In this document: one piece after another, positions 44,401 through 55,652 of the stretch
Layout: each line of letters begins with the position of its first letter
Numbering within the stretch: the first letter of the stretch is position 1
Origin: an alpha proteobacterium L41A
GTDB lineage: Bacteria; Pseudomonadota; Alphaproteobacteria; Caulobacterales; Caulobacteraceae
Assembly (NCBI GenBank): GCA_000335735.1
Contig: AMYY01000001.1
Coordinates: 124,001-188,000, forward strand
Reading direction: 5' to 3'
Length of the DNA: 64,000 bases
Program-made: the position numbers and the translations under genes
The notes under the pieces: model-generated
The model's input: the letters and a program-made list of their open reading frames with translations, nothing else
Told to the model about the DNA's origin: nothing
Database searches by the model: none

Positions 44401-44760
44401 AAGGGCGGCGGCGACGGCTTCGACCTCGACATCGATTCGCGCGACAGCCACATCTTCTCGGCGGTGGCGGCGATGAACGTCGGCTATGGCTTTGGCCGCA
44501 ACGGCTGGATCCGTCCGGAACTGCGCGTCGGCTATCGGCAGAACATCTCGGTCGACGCCGGCGAAACCATCGCCCGCTTCGCCAGCGGCGGCCCGGACTT
44601 CATCCTGTCGCCGGACGCCATCGAAGGTGGCGGGCCGATCTTGGGCTTCCGCCTGAACTTCGGCAACGAACTGGGCATGCTATCGCTGACCGGCGACGCC
44701 GAGCTGCTGGAAGACTATGTCCGCTATTCGCTGCTGCTGCGGGCCAGCTTCCGCTTCTGA
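41467..44760 (+). CDS. Autotransporter with calcium-loop repeats in the passenger
   Basis: Type V secretion protein (1097 aa). The signal peptide (MRILLATAVAIAPLMVATGSQA) is followed by a repetitive beta-helical passenger rich in Gly, Ser, Thr, Asn and Ala. Two clusters of thrombospondin type 3-like Asp loops lie at about residues 303-345 (DKDGVKNGDEDDDGDGV and further) and 559-573 (TDKDGVPDSNE), pointing to calcium binding. The last 265 or so residues form the autotransporter barrel, ending in the terminal Phe of YSLLLRASFRF. Function of the passenger is unknown (adhesin or surface layer-like are options). The middle of the passenger uses less GC-biased codons than its neighbours. The start is placed at 41467 because it precedes the signal peptide; GTG 41443 is weaker. 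Confidence 0.88.
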   Translation: MRILLATAVAIAPLMVATGSQAEIVISNARTTPIQTSNATGTAADNIRIASGGSVAVASGVAVTLNSNNTVDLDSGSSITMDKSADGSTGLLVNGGNTGSVIVGGSITVNDTQETADIKDTDGDGDLDGPFATGTGRYGVRVTGASPFTGNIVVEGTGAIAVEGNNSYGLSVESALNGKLQSLGTVRVTGNDSAAIRTTGPISGNVDLAGSISALGANATGVSIEGDVGGALKVHSTVVATGYRYTTPPPARPTTGTFDNATTLFLDELDADDLLQGGPAVRVGANVAGGVLLDKALAYSEAGIEGDDDKDGVKNGDEDDDGDGVKNRDDTDRDGNGIPDASQTTASITSLGGAPALLIGSTSNSVTLGTVGTGDAAYGLINRGTITGSGLYSGVEARAVQLGVTGGQAVNIVGGVRNEGGITSTALDANATSLWVGSGVTTPTISNASNIQAISSGKGTEVSTGILIGAGANVGSLTNTGNIVASYTGNHGSAVAIRDQSGSLTQLSNAGSIVGSFVPNSSDTTPVDGTAIAIDLSSNTTGATVRQYGVLAPAGSTATDTDKDGVPDSNEPAIVGAIKFGSGADTFNIENGVVSGDIDFGSGADRLNISGGAVVSGAIKNDDGLLDINVSKGTLNATQTGATAISNLNIGSEGTLLVNLDPANDRAGGFNVSGNATLATGSTLGVRFASLIDGPERFNVITAGTLNAGQINQTLLSDNSPYLYVVEGGVAGNTVYVDARRRTASEAGLIPVEASAYDAVYGALGSNETLRNLFLSQTSRDGFVDAYEQMLPDHSGGPLMSLSAGVDAVTRALTGRNAAAAPGETSAWVQEINFYADKDKTDSYGFRSEGFGVAGGVEKGTSLGAVGISAAFTSSDIKDPEAEAEEVLSANLLELGLYWRAQGQYWTTWARAAGGYASFSADRSLVAQGVYLNNKSDWHGWTAAVAGGASYERNFGRLNIRPEIYGEYFSLSEGSRSEKGGGDGFDLDIDSRDSHIFSAVAAMNVGYGFGRNGWIRPELRVGYRQNISVDAGETIARFASGGPDFILSPDAIEGGGPILGFRLNFGNELGMLSLTGDAELLEDYVRYSLLLRASFRF

Positions 44761-44786
44761 TCGCAGCCTGATCCAGACAAACGAAA

Positions 44787-44819
44787 GGCCGCCGGAGCGA
44801 TCCGGCGGCCTTTTTGTTT
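44787..44819 (+). terminator. Intrinsic terminator behind the autotransporter
   Basis: Perfect 10-bp stem GGCCGCCGGA/TCCGGCGGCC with a GCGA loop, followed by TTTTTGTTT. It begins 27 bp after the stop codon. The T-run ends exactly at the CCA end of the convergent tRNA-Val gene. Confidence 0.92.
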
Positions 44820-44895
44820 GGTAGGCGGCGACGGGTTCGAACCGCCGACCCTCTCGGTGTAAACGAGATGCTCTGACCAGCTGAGCTAGCCGCCC
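44819..44895 (-). tRNA. tRNA-Val (TAC)
   Basis: 77 nt on the minus strand: acceptor GGGCGGC/GCCGCCT, D arm GCTC-AGCTGGTCA-GAGC, anticodon arm TCTCG-TTTACAC-CGAGA giving anticodon TAC, T arm with GGTTCGAAC, encoded CCA. It reads GUA (and, by wobble, other Val) codons. Confidence 0.95.
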
Positions 44896-44929
44896 CCAAG
44901 TGGAGAGACGGGCTTATGCCCGTCGCGCC

Positions 44930-45205
44930 TCAACCGTTCAAGGCGCTTTTCAAACCTTCGCCCGGTCGAAAGCGCGCGGTGCGTGAGGCCGGGCGCGCGA
45001 CAGCCGCGCCGGTCTGGGGGTTACGGGCGACGCCAGCCTTGCGGTCCACGGCGACGAAACTGCCAAAGCCGATTAACTTCACATCTGCGCCCCTCGTCAG
45101 CGACTCAGTCACACCGTCGGTAAAAGCTTCCAACGCCGTTTTGGCCTGGTCGCGGCTGATGTTCGCCGCGCTGGCCATCCGGCCGATCAGTTCCGCCTTG
45201 GTCAT
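44930..45205 (-). CDS. hup: HU family DNA-binding protein
   Basis: Nucleoid-associated protein (91 aa) that bends DNA. Starts MTKAELIGRMASAANISRDQ; the arm region includes GFGSFVAVDRKAGVARNPQTG and ARPASRTARFRPGEGLK. A strong GGAGGGAG precedes the ATG. The longer upstream frame reads through the lon terminator and is rejected. It follows lon on the same strand, an arrangement common in proteobacteria. Confidence 0.94.
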   Translation of the reverse strand: MTKAELIGRMASAANISRDQAKTALEAFTDGVTESLTRGADVKLIGFGSFVAVDRKAGVARNPQTGAAVARPASRTARFRPGEGLKSALNG

Positions 45206-45227
45206 CCGTCTCCCTCCAGAACGAATC

Positions 45228-45256
45228 ACTAAAGGACAGATCGGCGGTTGCGTCAA
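45228..45256 (-). promoter_or_regulatory. hup promoter overlapping the lon terminator
   Basis: Minus-strand TTGACG (45251-45256), 17 bp, TTTAGT (45228-45233), about 23 bp before the hup start. The -35 is formed partly from the last T residues of the lon terminator. Confidence 0.55.
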
Positions 45257-45291
45257 AAACGAAAACGCCGCCGGTGGGGCCACCGGCGGCG
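45255..45291 (-). terminator. Intrinsic terminator behind lon
   Basis: Long GC-rich stem CGCCGCCGGTG/CACCGGCGGCG followed on the minus strand by TTTTCGTTTTT. It begins 20 bp after the lon stop codon. Confidence 0.85.
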
Positions 45292-45310
45292 CTCGCTGTT
45301 CAACTCGGCG

Positions 45311-47707
<2,397 letters not shown>

Positions 47708-47817
47708 GATGCGTACTCCTGGGCCATTGATCATCTCCGGCCCGCCGCCAGCGTCCGCCGGGCAAGAGGCCCGACCGGCGCATGACGGCCCGTCGATTCC
47801 GACGGCGTTCGGATGAG

Positions 47818-47846
47818 TATGTGGTTTGAAAGACCCGCGGTTCAAG
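47818..47846 (-). promoter_or_regulatory. Candidate heat-shock (sigma32) promoter of lon
   Basis: Minus-strand CTTGAA (47841-47846), then CCACATAC (47818-47825), resembles the alphaproteobacterial sigma32 pattern CTTG-N17/18-CYTATNT only partly. It lies about 110 bp upstream of the lon start. The region 47708-47988 contains no gene. Confidence 0.35.
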
Positions 47847-47988
47847 CGTGACCGCGGAACGGCCCACATCTGCGTGGCCACAAGCCCTTCCGATCGCGTC
47901 GCTTTAGGTCCGCATTACGCCCGGCGGCGCTTTCGACATGGCCGCTTTACGGGGATCGGGCGTCTTCTGCCGCTCTAAGGAGATGACC

Positions 47989-48117
47989 ATGAGCCGTTCC
48001 CACCTGCTGGCCGAGACCCTGAAACGTCCCGCCCCGGCGCCGACAACCCTTCAGATGACGATGACCTTCATCGGCGCCCTGTTCGGCGCCCCGATCCGCA
48101 AGGGCCGCGCGCGATGA
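47989..48117 (+). CDS. Tiny protein 1 of a three-gene micro-operon (42 aa)
   Basis: Starts MSRSHLLAETLKRPAPAP with a perfect AAGGAG 7 nt upstream and ends in a basic KGRAR tail. A short hydrophobic stretch (MTFIGALFGAPI) could be a small membrane anchor. No family recognised. Its stop overlaps the next start as ATGA. Codon use is like the chromosome average. The ribosome binding site and couplings are the main evidence that it is real. Confidence 0.6.
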   Translation: MSRSHLLAETLKRPAPAPTTLQMTMTFIGALFGAPIRKGRAR

Positions 48118-48319
48118 TGCAGGGCCATATCGAAGGCGGCGTGACACGCGCAGCCCCTCCCCGACGATATCGTGTCGTGCTTCGCGCCAGAGGTTGGGCC
48201 GTGGCGGTCAACAACGCCTCCCCCCCCTGCCCGATCGCATCTCGGCCGAACGTCTCGCCGCCCGACTTCAGGCCGAGGCCGACCGCCTGAACCGCGACCA
48301 ACATCGCCTGACACAATGA
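48114..48319 (+). pseudogene. Tiny gene 2 of the micro-operon, frameshifted at a C8 run
   Basis: From ATG 48114 the frame reads YRVVLRARGWAVAVNNASPP and, at eight C (48220-48227), continues in a frame with poor codon use to a stop at 48290 (58 aa). With nine C the frame would switch to LPDRISAERLAARL and a charged helix (QAEADRLNRDQHRLTQ), ending at a stop (48317-48319) that overlaps the next gene as ATGA. The corrected product would be about 68 aa. This is therefore a frameshift: real, phase-variable, or a homopolymer sequencing error. Confidence 0.6.
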
Positions 48320-48516
48320 TAACGCCGCTAGCTTCACCACCCGCCTTCGAAATCCTGACGATCCAGCCTGTCGGCGATCGATGGCGCATTACCTCAAGCG
48401 ACGGCCTGTTCGAAGGCGTCTTTACCGACGCCAAAAGCGCCGTCCGATGCGCCAGAGCGGAGGCCGAGGCCCACCCAGGGCACGCGGTTCGGATGGTTCG
48501 ACCTGATGCGGGCTAG
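48316..48516 (+). CDS. Tiny protein 3 of the micro-operon (66 aa, DUF2188-like)
   Basis: Starts MITPLASPPAFEILTIQPVG at an ATG overlapping the previous stop. The pattern W-x-I-TSSDG-x-FEG-x-F-x-DAKSAVRCARAEAEAHPGH resembles DUF2188-type small proteins, in which a Trp-Lys/Arg strand precedes an Ala-rich helix. That assignment is tentative. The stop overlaps the end of the convergent TfoX-domain gene by 4 bp. A longer frame back to 48172 has atypical Pro/Arg composition and is rejected. Confidence 0.65.
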   Translation: MITPLASPPAFEILTIQPVGDRWRITSSDGLFEGVFTDAKSAVRCARAEAEAHPGHAVRMVRPDAG

Positions 48517-48860
48517 CGCTTCTTTCCCGACGCCTTCTTCACCGCCACGTCCAGCGATCGTCGCGCCCAAGCGACGGCTTGGTCGGGATCGTCGAGAGCC
48601 GTTTCGGGCAGGGGCCAGTAGCCCATGCTCATCGTGCGGCCGTCCTTGGTCGGATAGGTGAACTGACGCGAGCCGGCCTCGACGAAGGCCTCGCTCAGGG
48701 CCTCGTCGCCCTTCAGCCAGACAATGCCTTCGTCCAGCAGGGCGAACATGACGCCGGCGGCATAGACCCCGGCCCCGCCGAACATGCGCTTGATCTCCAG
48801 GCGGCCGAGCGCGTGGAAATGCTCACGCACCCATTCGCCGAAGTCCGCGTCGTAAGCCAT
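48513..48860 (-). CDS. TfoX/Sxy N-terminal domain protein
   Basis: 115 aa. Matches the TfoX_N domain: FGEWVREHFHALGRLEIKRMFGGAGVYAAGVMFAL, LKGDEALSEAFVEAG, TYPTKDGRTMSMGYWPLP. The C-terminal TfoX domain is absent. Sxy/TfoX activates competence genes with CRP in gammaproteobacteria, but stand-alone N-domains like this are widespread and of unknown function. It starts 1 bp from the end of sufA. The Lys-rich C-terminus is short. Confidence 0.85.
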   Translation of the reverse strand: MAYDADFGEWVREHFHALGRLEIKRMFGGAGVYAAGVMFALLDEGIVWLKGDEALSEAFVEAGSRQFTYPTKDGRTMSMGYWPLPETALDDPDQAVAWARRSLDVAVKKASGKKR

Positions 48861-48861
48861 C

Positions 48862-49251
48862 TCAGTCGGCGGCGACTGGCACGATGGTCACGCTCTCGCC
48901 GCAGCCGCAGGCGTCGGTCTGGTTCGGATTGTTGAACACGAACTTGGACGCCAGCCGCGTCGTCTCATAGTCGATCTCGGTGCCGATCAGGAACAGCACG
49001 GCCCGGGGCTCGATCAGAATGGTGACGCCCTTGTCCTCGACCACCTCGTCCATCGGGCCGATCTCGTCGGCATAGGCGAAGGTGTATTCCTGCCCCGCGC
49101 AACCGCCGTTCTTGACGCCGATGCGCAGGCCGATGTGATCGTTCTCGGCATTGTTCAGGATCTCGCGCACCCGTTCGGCGGCGGCGTCTGTTAGGGTGAC
49201 GGCCTTGGGGCGCGGGCGGCGCGGACGGGATGTGGCTTGAAGTTCGGTCAT
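48862..49251 (-). CDS. sufA: A-type Fe-S carrier protein SufA
   Basis: Delivers Fe-S clusters to apoproteins. The three ligand cysteines are C51 in GGCAGQEY and the pair in ACGCGES near residue 117. The 129-aa protein has a basic Arg/Pro-rich N-terminal extension of 16 residues. ATG 49251 is chosen; a TTG one codon upstream is possible. It is the last gene of the suf operon, 13 bp after sufT. Confidence 0.92.
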   Translation of the reverse strand: MTELQATSRPRRPRPKAVTLTDAAAERVREILNNAENDHIGLRIGVKNGGCAGQEYTFAYADEIGPMDEVVEDKGVTILIEPRAVLFLIGTEIDYETTRLASKFVFNNPNQTDACGCGESVTIVPVAAD

Positions 49252-49264
49252 CAAAACATATCCA

Positions 49265-49654
49265 TCAGAACATGTTCAGGGCCAGCTTGGCTTCGTCGCT
49301 CATCTTGGAGGCGTCCCACGGCGGATCGAACACCAGATTGGCCTTGGCGCTGCGCACGCCCTCGACCTTCTCCACCGCCGTCTCGACCCAGCCCGGCATT
49401 TCACCGGCGACCGGACAGCCCGGCGCCGTCAAGGTCATGTCCACCACCACATCGCGGTCGTCGTTTACGTCCACACGATAGATGAGGCCCAGTTCATAAA
49501 TATCGACCGGAATTTCCGGATCATAGACCGACTTCAGCGCCTCGATCAGCTGATCGGTCAGGGTGTCCAGCTCGGCCTGCGACAGGGCGCTCTTCTGGGG
49601 TTCGTCCCAGGCGTCCTTGAAGGCGTCGCTGTCTTGAATAGGTTGATCTGTCAT
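49265..49654 (-). CDS. sufT: SUF-associated DUF59/MIP18 protein SufT
   Basis: Fe-S maturation factor (129 aa). The MIP18 fold shows SVYDPEIPVDIYELGLIYRV and the conserved cysteine motif TLTAPGCPVAGEMPGWVE. The N-terminal 30 residues are an acidic, disordered extension. It lies 4 bp after sufS and 13 bp before sufA. Known to help mature Fe-S proteins under high demand. Confidence 0.9.
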   Translation of the reverse strand: MTDQPIQDSDAFKDAWDEPQKSALSQAELDTLTDQLIEALKSVYDPEIPVDIYELGLIYRVDVNDDRDVVVDMTLTAPGCPVAGEMPGWVETAVEKVEGVRSAKANLVFDPPWDASKMSDEAKLALNMF

Positions 49655-49658
49655 CGGC

Positions 49659-50897
49659 TTACACGAAGAAGTTCCGCGCCTTGATCAGCGCATCCACGAA
49701 GGCGTCGGCATCCTCCAGGGTGTTATATAGGGCGAAGGAGGCGCGGGTGCTCGACGTCACCCCCATTCTTTTCGCCAGCGGCTCGGCGCAGTGCAGACCC
49801 GCGCGCACCGCGACGCCGTAGCGGTCCATGATCTGGGCCACGTCGTGGGCGTGCGCGCCCTCGACGGCGAAGGTCAGGATCGCGCCCTTGCCTTCGGCCT
49901 GCCCCAGGATCCGCAGCCAGTTTTGACCCTGAAGTCGGCCAACAGCGTGCTGATAGAGCGCATGCTCGTGCGCCTGCACGGCCGCCCGGTCGTATTGCGC
50001 CAGCCATTCCAGGGCCGCGCCCAGGCCGATGGCCTCCAGGATCGGCGGCGTCCCCGCCTCGAACCGATGCGGCGGCCGGGCGTAGGTCACGCGGTCCTGC
50101 TCGACAGTCTCGATCATCTCGCCCCCGCCCTGATAGGGCGGCAGCGCCTCCAGCGCCTCGGCCTTGCCGTACAGAGCGCCGATGCCGGTCGGGGCGAACA
50201 GCTTGTGCCCGGTCAGGACGTAGAAGTCGCAGCCGATGGCTTGAACGTCCGGCGTCGCATGGACCGCCCCCTGGCACCCGTCGATCAGCACCTGCGCGCC
50301 CGCCGCATGGGCCAGGCGGCTGATCTCGGCGACCGGATTGATGGTCCCAAGCACGTTGGACATATGGGTGACAGCCACCATCCGCGTCCTGGGCCCCAGC
50401 AGGTCGGCATAGGCCGACATGTCCAGCGAGCCGTCGTCCTTGACCGGGATCCACTTGATCACCGCCCCGCGGCGTTCGCGAAGCAGATGCCAGGGCACGA
50501 TGTTGGAGTGATGCTCCATCTCCGAGACGATGATCTCGTCGCCCGGCTGGATCGACAGGCCCAGCCCATTGGCCACCAGATTGATCGCCTCGGTCCCGCC
50601 CTTGGTCCAGACCACCTGTTCGGCGCTCTCGGCGTTGAGGAAGCGAGCGACGATCTCGCGCGCCTTTTCGAAGGCTTCGGTCGCCTCGTTCGACAGGGTG
50701 TGCAGGCCCCGGTGGACGTTGGCGTAGCCGCCCTCCATCGTCGCGACCAGCGCGTCGATCACCGCGCGCGGCTTCTGCGCCGAGGCCGCGTTGTCCAGAT
50801 AGACCAGCGGCTTGCCGTTCACCTGTCGCGACAGGATCGGGAACTGCGCCCGCACGGCATAGGGATCGAAGGTGTTCACAACCTCGCCGTCAGCCAT
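49659..50897 (-). CDS. sufS: Cysteine desulfurase SufS
   Basis: PLP enzyme that donates persulfide sulfur (412 aa). The PLP lysine lies in LTGHKLFAPTGIGALYG near residue 230 and the catalytic cysteine in RAGLHCAEPLAKRMG near residue 369, with LDNAASAQKP at the N-terminus. The start ATG 50897 gives a 22-bp overlap with sufD; a GTG at 50879 with a 4-bp overlap (GTGA) is an equally plausible alternative. No SufE is seen in the window. Confidence 0.93.
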   Translation of the reverse strand: MADGEVVNTFDPYAVRAQFPILSRQVNGKPLVYLDNAASAQKPRAVIDALVATMEGGYANVHRGLHTLSNEATEAFEKAREIVARFLNAESAEQVVWTKGGTEAINLVANGLGLSIQPGDEIIVSEMEHHSNIVPWHLLRERRGAVIKWIPVKDDGSLDMSAYADLLGPRTRMVAVTHMSNVLGTINPVAEISRLAHAAGAQVLIDGCQGAVHATPDVQAIGCDFYVLTGHKLFAPTGIGALYGKAEALEALPPYQGGGEMIETVEQDRVTYARPPHRFEAGTPPILEAIGLGAALEWLAQYDRAAVQAHEHALYQHAVGRLQGQNWLRILGQAEGKGAILTFAVEGAHAHDVAQIMDRYGVAVRAGLHCAEPLAKRMGVTSSTRASFALYNTLEDADAFVDALIKARNFFV

Positions 50898-51898
50898 TCC
50901 CGCGCCACCTCTCTCGCGCCCTCATGCTCGATCCGGTCGATGACCTCGATCAGGAAGGCCTGGGTCAGCAGGGCGCGGGCTTCGTCGGCCGGAACCCCGC
51001 GCTGCTGCATGTAGAACAAGGCGCTCTCGTCCAGCGTCCCCACGGTGTTGCCGTGCGCGCACTGCACGTCGTCGGCATAGATGATCAGTTCCGGCTTGGC
51101 GTCGATCTCGGCCCGCTCGCTGGCGATCAGGGCGTGGTGGCCCATGCGCGCATCGGTGCCGTCGGCGCCGCGCTCGACCACGATCTTGCCCTGGAAGACG
51201 CCGCGCGCCGTGTCGCGGGCCACGCCCTTGATCAGTTGCGAGGTCGCGCCGTCGTGTTCCACATGACGCACCACGCTGGTCAGGTCCGCATGACGCGATC
51301 CGTTCAGCAGATAAAGGCCGTCGGCCTGAACCTGCGCACCCTGGGCATAGTGGGTGATACGCGTCTCGATCCGCTGCAGCTTGGCGCCGGTCGTAACGAT
51401 GGTCTGACGATAGACGCCGCCCGCCTCGACCTTGACGTGGGCCTCGGCGATGGAGATGGCGTCCTCCGGCTCCTCGACCAGGACGAAGCGCGTCACCTCG
51501 GCGCCGGCCGCCACGTCCAGTTCCAGCGTATTGTGCGCGACATAGGCCGAGCCCGCGCCCTCATGCGTCTCCAGCAGCAGCAGCTTGGCGCCGGCGCGCG
51601 CCGAAACCCGCGCGCTGGCCGTGTGGCCCGTGCCGACGGCGTCCGACACATAGCGCAGCCGCAGGGTCCGCTCGCCCGAGGCGATGAAGTCGGTCACGCC
51701 GACAGCGCGCCCGTTGGCGAAGACGATCGCCTCGCCGCCCAGATCATAAAACGGTCCCGGCGGCCCGACCTCAGCCGTGCCCGACGGCTCCGGCGCGGCG
51801 CGAAGATAGCGCTTCAGGTCGCTGTATTTCCACGTCTCCGTCCGTCGCGACGGATAGGTGTCGGCGTCGGCCAGGTCGATGGCGAAGGCAGCGCTCAC
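50876..51898 (-). CDS. sufD: Fe-S cluster assembly protein SufD
   Basis: Beta-helix scaffold subunit of the SufBCD complex. Near the N-terminus it reads YPSRRTETWKYSDLKRYL. The core has the typical YVAHNTLELDVAAGAEV, VVRHVEHDGATSQLIKGV and CAHGNTVGTLDESALFYMQQRG. The 340-aa length is slightly short for SufD. The ATG overlaps the sufC stop by 4 bp. Confidence 0.92.
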   Translation of the reverse strand: MSAAFAIDLADADTYPSRRTETWKYSDLKRYLRAAPEPSGTAEVGPPGPFYDLGGEAIVFANGRAVGVTDFIASGERTLRLRYVSDAVGTGHTASARVSARAGAKLLLLETHEGAGSAYVAHNTLELDVAAGAEVTRFVLVEEPEDAISIAEAHVKVEAGGVYRQTIVTTGAKLQRIETRITHYAQGAQVQADGLYLLNGSRHADLTSVVRHVEHDGATSQLIKGVARDTARGVFQGKIVVERGADGTDARMGHHALIASERAEIDAKPELIIYADDVQCAHGNTVGTLDESALFYMQQRGVPADEARALLTQAFLIEVIDRIEHEGAREVAREWLTARL

Positions 51899-52644
51899 GC
51901 CGCTTCCGGCAGATACTTATCGTACCCTTCCGCCTCCAGCTTCAGTGCCAGTTCCGGCCCGCCCGAAGCCACGATCCGACCGCCGGCCAGCACATGCACC
52001 CGGTCCGGTTTGATGTAGTCGAGCAGGCGCTGATAGTGGGTGATGACCAACATGGCGCGGTCGGGCGAACGCAGCGCGTTCACGCCCTCCGACACGATGC
52101 GCAGGGCGTCGATGTCGAGACCCGAATCCGTCTCGTCCAGGATCAGCAGCGACGGCTCCAGCAGCGCCATCTGCAGGATCTCCATCCTCTTCTTCTCACC
52201 GCCGGAGAAGCCGACGTTCAGCGGCCGCTTCAGCATGTCGAAGTCCATCTTCAACGCCTTGGACGCCTCACGAACCAGCTTCAGGAAGGCGGGCGCCGCC
52301 ACCTCCTCCTCGCCCCGCGCGCGCTTTTGCGCATTCAGCGCCGTCCGCACGAAGGTCAGGGCCGGCACGCCGGGGATCTCGATCGGATACTGGAACGACA
52401 GGAAGACGCCCTTGGCCGCCCGCTCGGCCGGGTCCAGCGCCAGCAGGTCCTCGCCCGCCCATTCGACAGACCCTTCCGTCGCCTCATAGCCCGGCCGTCC
52501 CGACAGGGCGTAACCCAGCGTCGATTTCCCGGCCCCGTTCGGCCCCATGATGGCGTGCACCTCGCCGGCAGGGACGTCGAGCGTCAGACCCTTGAGGATC
52601 GGCTTTTCACCAACAGAGACATGTAGGTTGTTAATTTGAAGCAT
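51895..52644 (-). CDS. sufC: Fe-S cluster assembly ATPase SufC
   Basis: ABC-type ATPase of the SufBCD complex (249 aa). Walker A GPNGAGKST at residues 34-42, Q-loop SFQYPIEIPG, signature GFSGGEKKRMEILQMAL, Walker B LLILDETDSGLDIDAL. It starts 14 bp inside the end of the preceding unknown gene, so the reading of that gene may affect SufC translation. Confidence 0.95.
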   Translation of the reverse strand: MLQINNLHVSVGEKPILKGLTLDVPAGEVHAIMGPNGAGKSTLGYALSGRPGYEATEGSVEWAGEDLLALDPAERAAKGVFLSFQYPIEIPGVPALTFVRTALNAQKRARGEEEVAAPAFLKLVREASKALKMDFDMLKRPLNVGFSGGEKKRMEILQMALLEPSLLILDETDSGLDIDALRIVSEGVNALRSPDRAMLVITHYQRLLDYIKPDRVHVLAGGRIVASGGPELALKLEAEGYDKYLPEAA

Positions 52645-53046
52645 CAGGCAAAGTCCAAGTATCGGGCAAACGACCGAAGTTCCCCAGCTGGGTCAGACGT
52701 TTTTTCGCTCTATTCCAAACAAGTAGGGCGTATTGCTGCGGATCTGGAAAACCGAACCAGTCCCGGTCAGCAAGAAACCAGAGTTCGTTCCCGACACGCG
52801 ACCAATAGTGGATGTCGGGATCAAGCTCAGCTGTACTCGGCTCACCGCGCAGCGGATCAAACGCCTTGAGCATCTGAAAGCCGGCCGGGTTCTTCGCCCT
52901 CGTCAGAAACTCAGCCCACTCCAACTCGTCACGCTTGCACAGAGCGTAGGTAGGCACGACCAGACGATTGGGCTGCCAGTCATATGGCTCGACGCCAGTC
53001 CTTATGTCGCCGGGCGGCGCGCGGTTCTTGAAAAGCCAGCCAAACA

Positions 53047-53047
<1 letters not shown>
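52631..53047 (-). CDS. Unknown protein inserted between sufB and sufC
   Basis: 138-aa soluble protein with many aromatic residues (WYSRV, ELWFLADRDWFGFPDPQ), starting MFGWLFKNRAPPG. No family recognised. It overlaps the sufB stop by one base (TGATG) and the sufC start by 14 bp. Its DNA is visibly less GC-rich than the flanking suf genes, suggesting acquisition. The usual order is sufB-sufC directly. The product could be an operon passenger or a lineage-specific Fe-S factor; no function can be claimed. Confidence 0.7.
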
Positions 53048-54512
<1,465 letters not shown>

Positions 54513-54513
<1 letters not shown>

Positions 54514-55652
54514 CAGGCGACCTCTCTCACGCGTTCGGCGGCGCGCGTCTTGTGCTTGTTGTAGGCGGCGACCCAGGCGTCGGCGAACCTTGCCCAGTCG
54601 CTCTCGACCGTGCCCCATCCGCCGGAGATGCGCACGCCCCCGGTCGCCAGCGCATTCAGGCCCATGGCGCTGATGGTCTTGGACGGCTTCACCTTGCCCG
54701 ACGAGCAGGCCGAGCCGGCCGACACCATGACGCCCGTCAGGTCCAGGGTGATCAGCTGCTGCGGACTGTCCCAGCCCTCGACGGCCATGAACAGGGTGTT
54801 GGGCAGACGCGCCACGTCGCCGCCAATGATGGTCGCGCCCGCGGTCCTGACCTTCGCCTCGGCCGCATCGCGCCAGGCGACGTGCGAAGCCATCGTCTCC
54901 AGATCCCGCGCGGCGCAATCGGCCGCGACGCCGAACCCGGCGATGCCCGGCACGTTCTCGGTCCCGGCGCGCAGGCCCCGCTCCTGCCCCGCGCCGTGCA
55001 GGATCCGCACGCCCGAGAGGCCTTCCTTGAAGATCAGGGCGCCCACGCCCTGCGCGCCGCCCAGCTTGTGCGCCGACAGGGTCAGGGTGTCCGCGTCCAG
55101 CGCGCGCATATCGACCGCGATCTTGCCCGCCGACTGGATCGCATCAACGTGCAGCCAGCCGCCCGCCGCTCGCACCAGCGCCGCCGCCTCGGCGATCGGC
55201 TGAATGACGCCGCTTTCGTTGTTCGCATGATGGATGGCGACCACGGCCCGGCCCGGGCGGCTCAGCGCCTCCGCCAGCCAGTCCAGATCAACCACCCCGT
55301 TCGCATCGACCGGCAAAACCTCCACCGGCGCGCCCGCATTCGCCGCCGTTTCGGCCACGCACGGATGCTCGGTCGCCGACACGATCAATCGCTCGCATCC
55401 GGCCGCCAAGGCGCTGGCGATGCCTTGGGCATTGGCTTCGGTGCCGCCCGAATTGAACACCACCGCCGTCGGATCGGCCCCGACCAGGTCCGCGACCTGC
55501 GCCCGAGCGGTCTCAACCCGCGCCCGCGCCCGCCGACCGGCCGCATGGACCGCCGACGGATTGCCGTTGTCGGCCAGGGCCCTGGCCATGATCTCCAGCA
55601 CCTCCGGCCGCACCAGGCCCGAGGCGTTATAGTCCAGATAGACGCCGCTCAT
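54513..55652 (-). CDS. IscS/NifS-like cysteine desulfurase
   Basis: PLP-dependent desulfurase of group I (379 aa). [17 protein letters not shown] at the N-terminus, [14 protein letters not shown], the PLP lysine in [14 protein letters not shown] (about residue 195) and the catalytic loop cysteine in [14 protein letters not shown] (about residue 316). It overlaps iscR by 4 bp and sufB by one. With SufS, this operon encodes two desulfurases of different groups, as in other alphaproteobacteria. Start ATG 55652; the longer frame reads over iscR. Confidence 0.93.
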
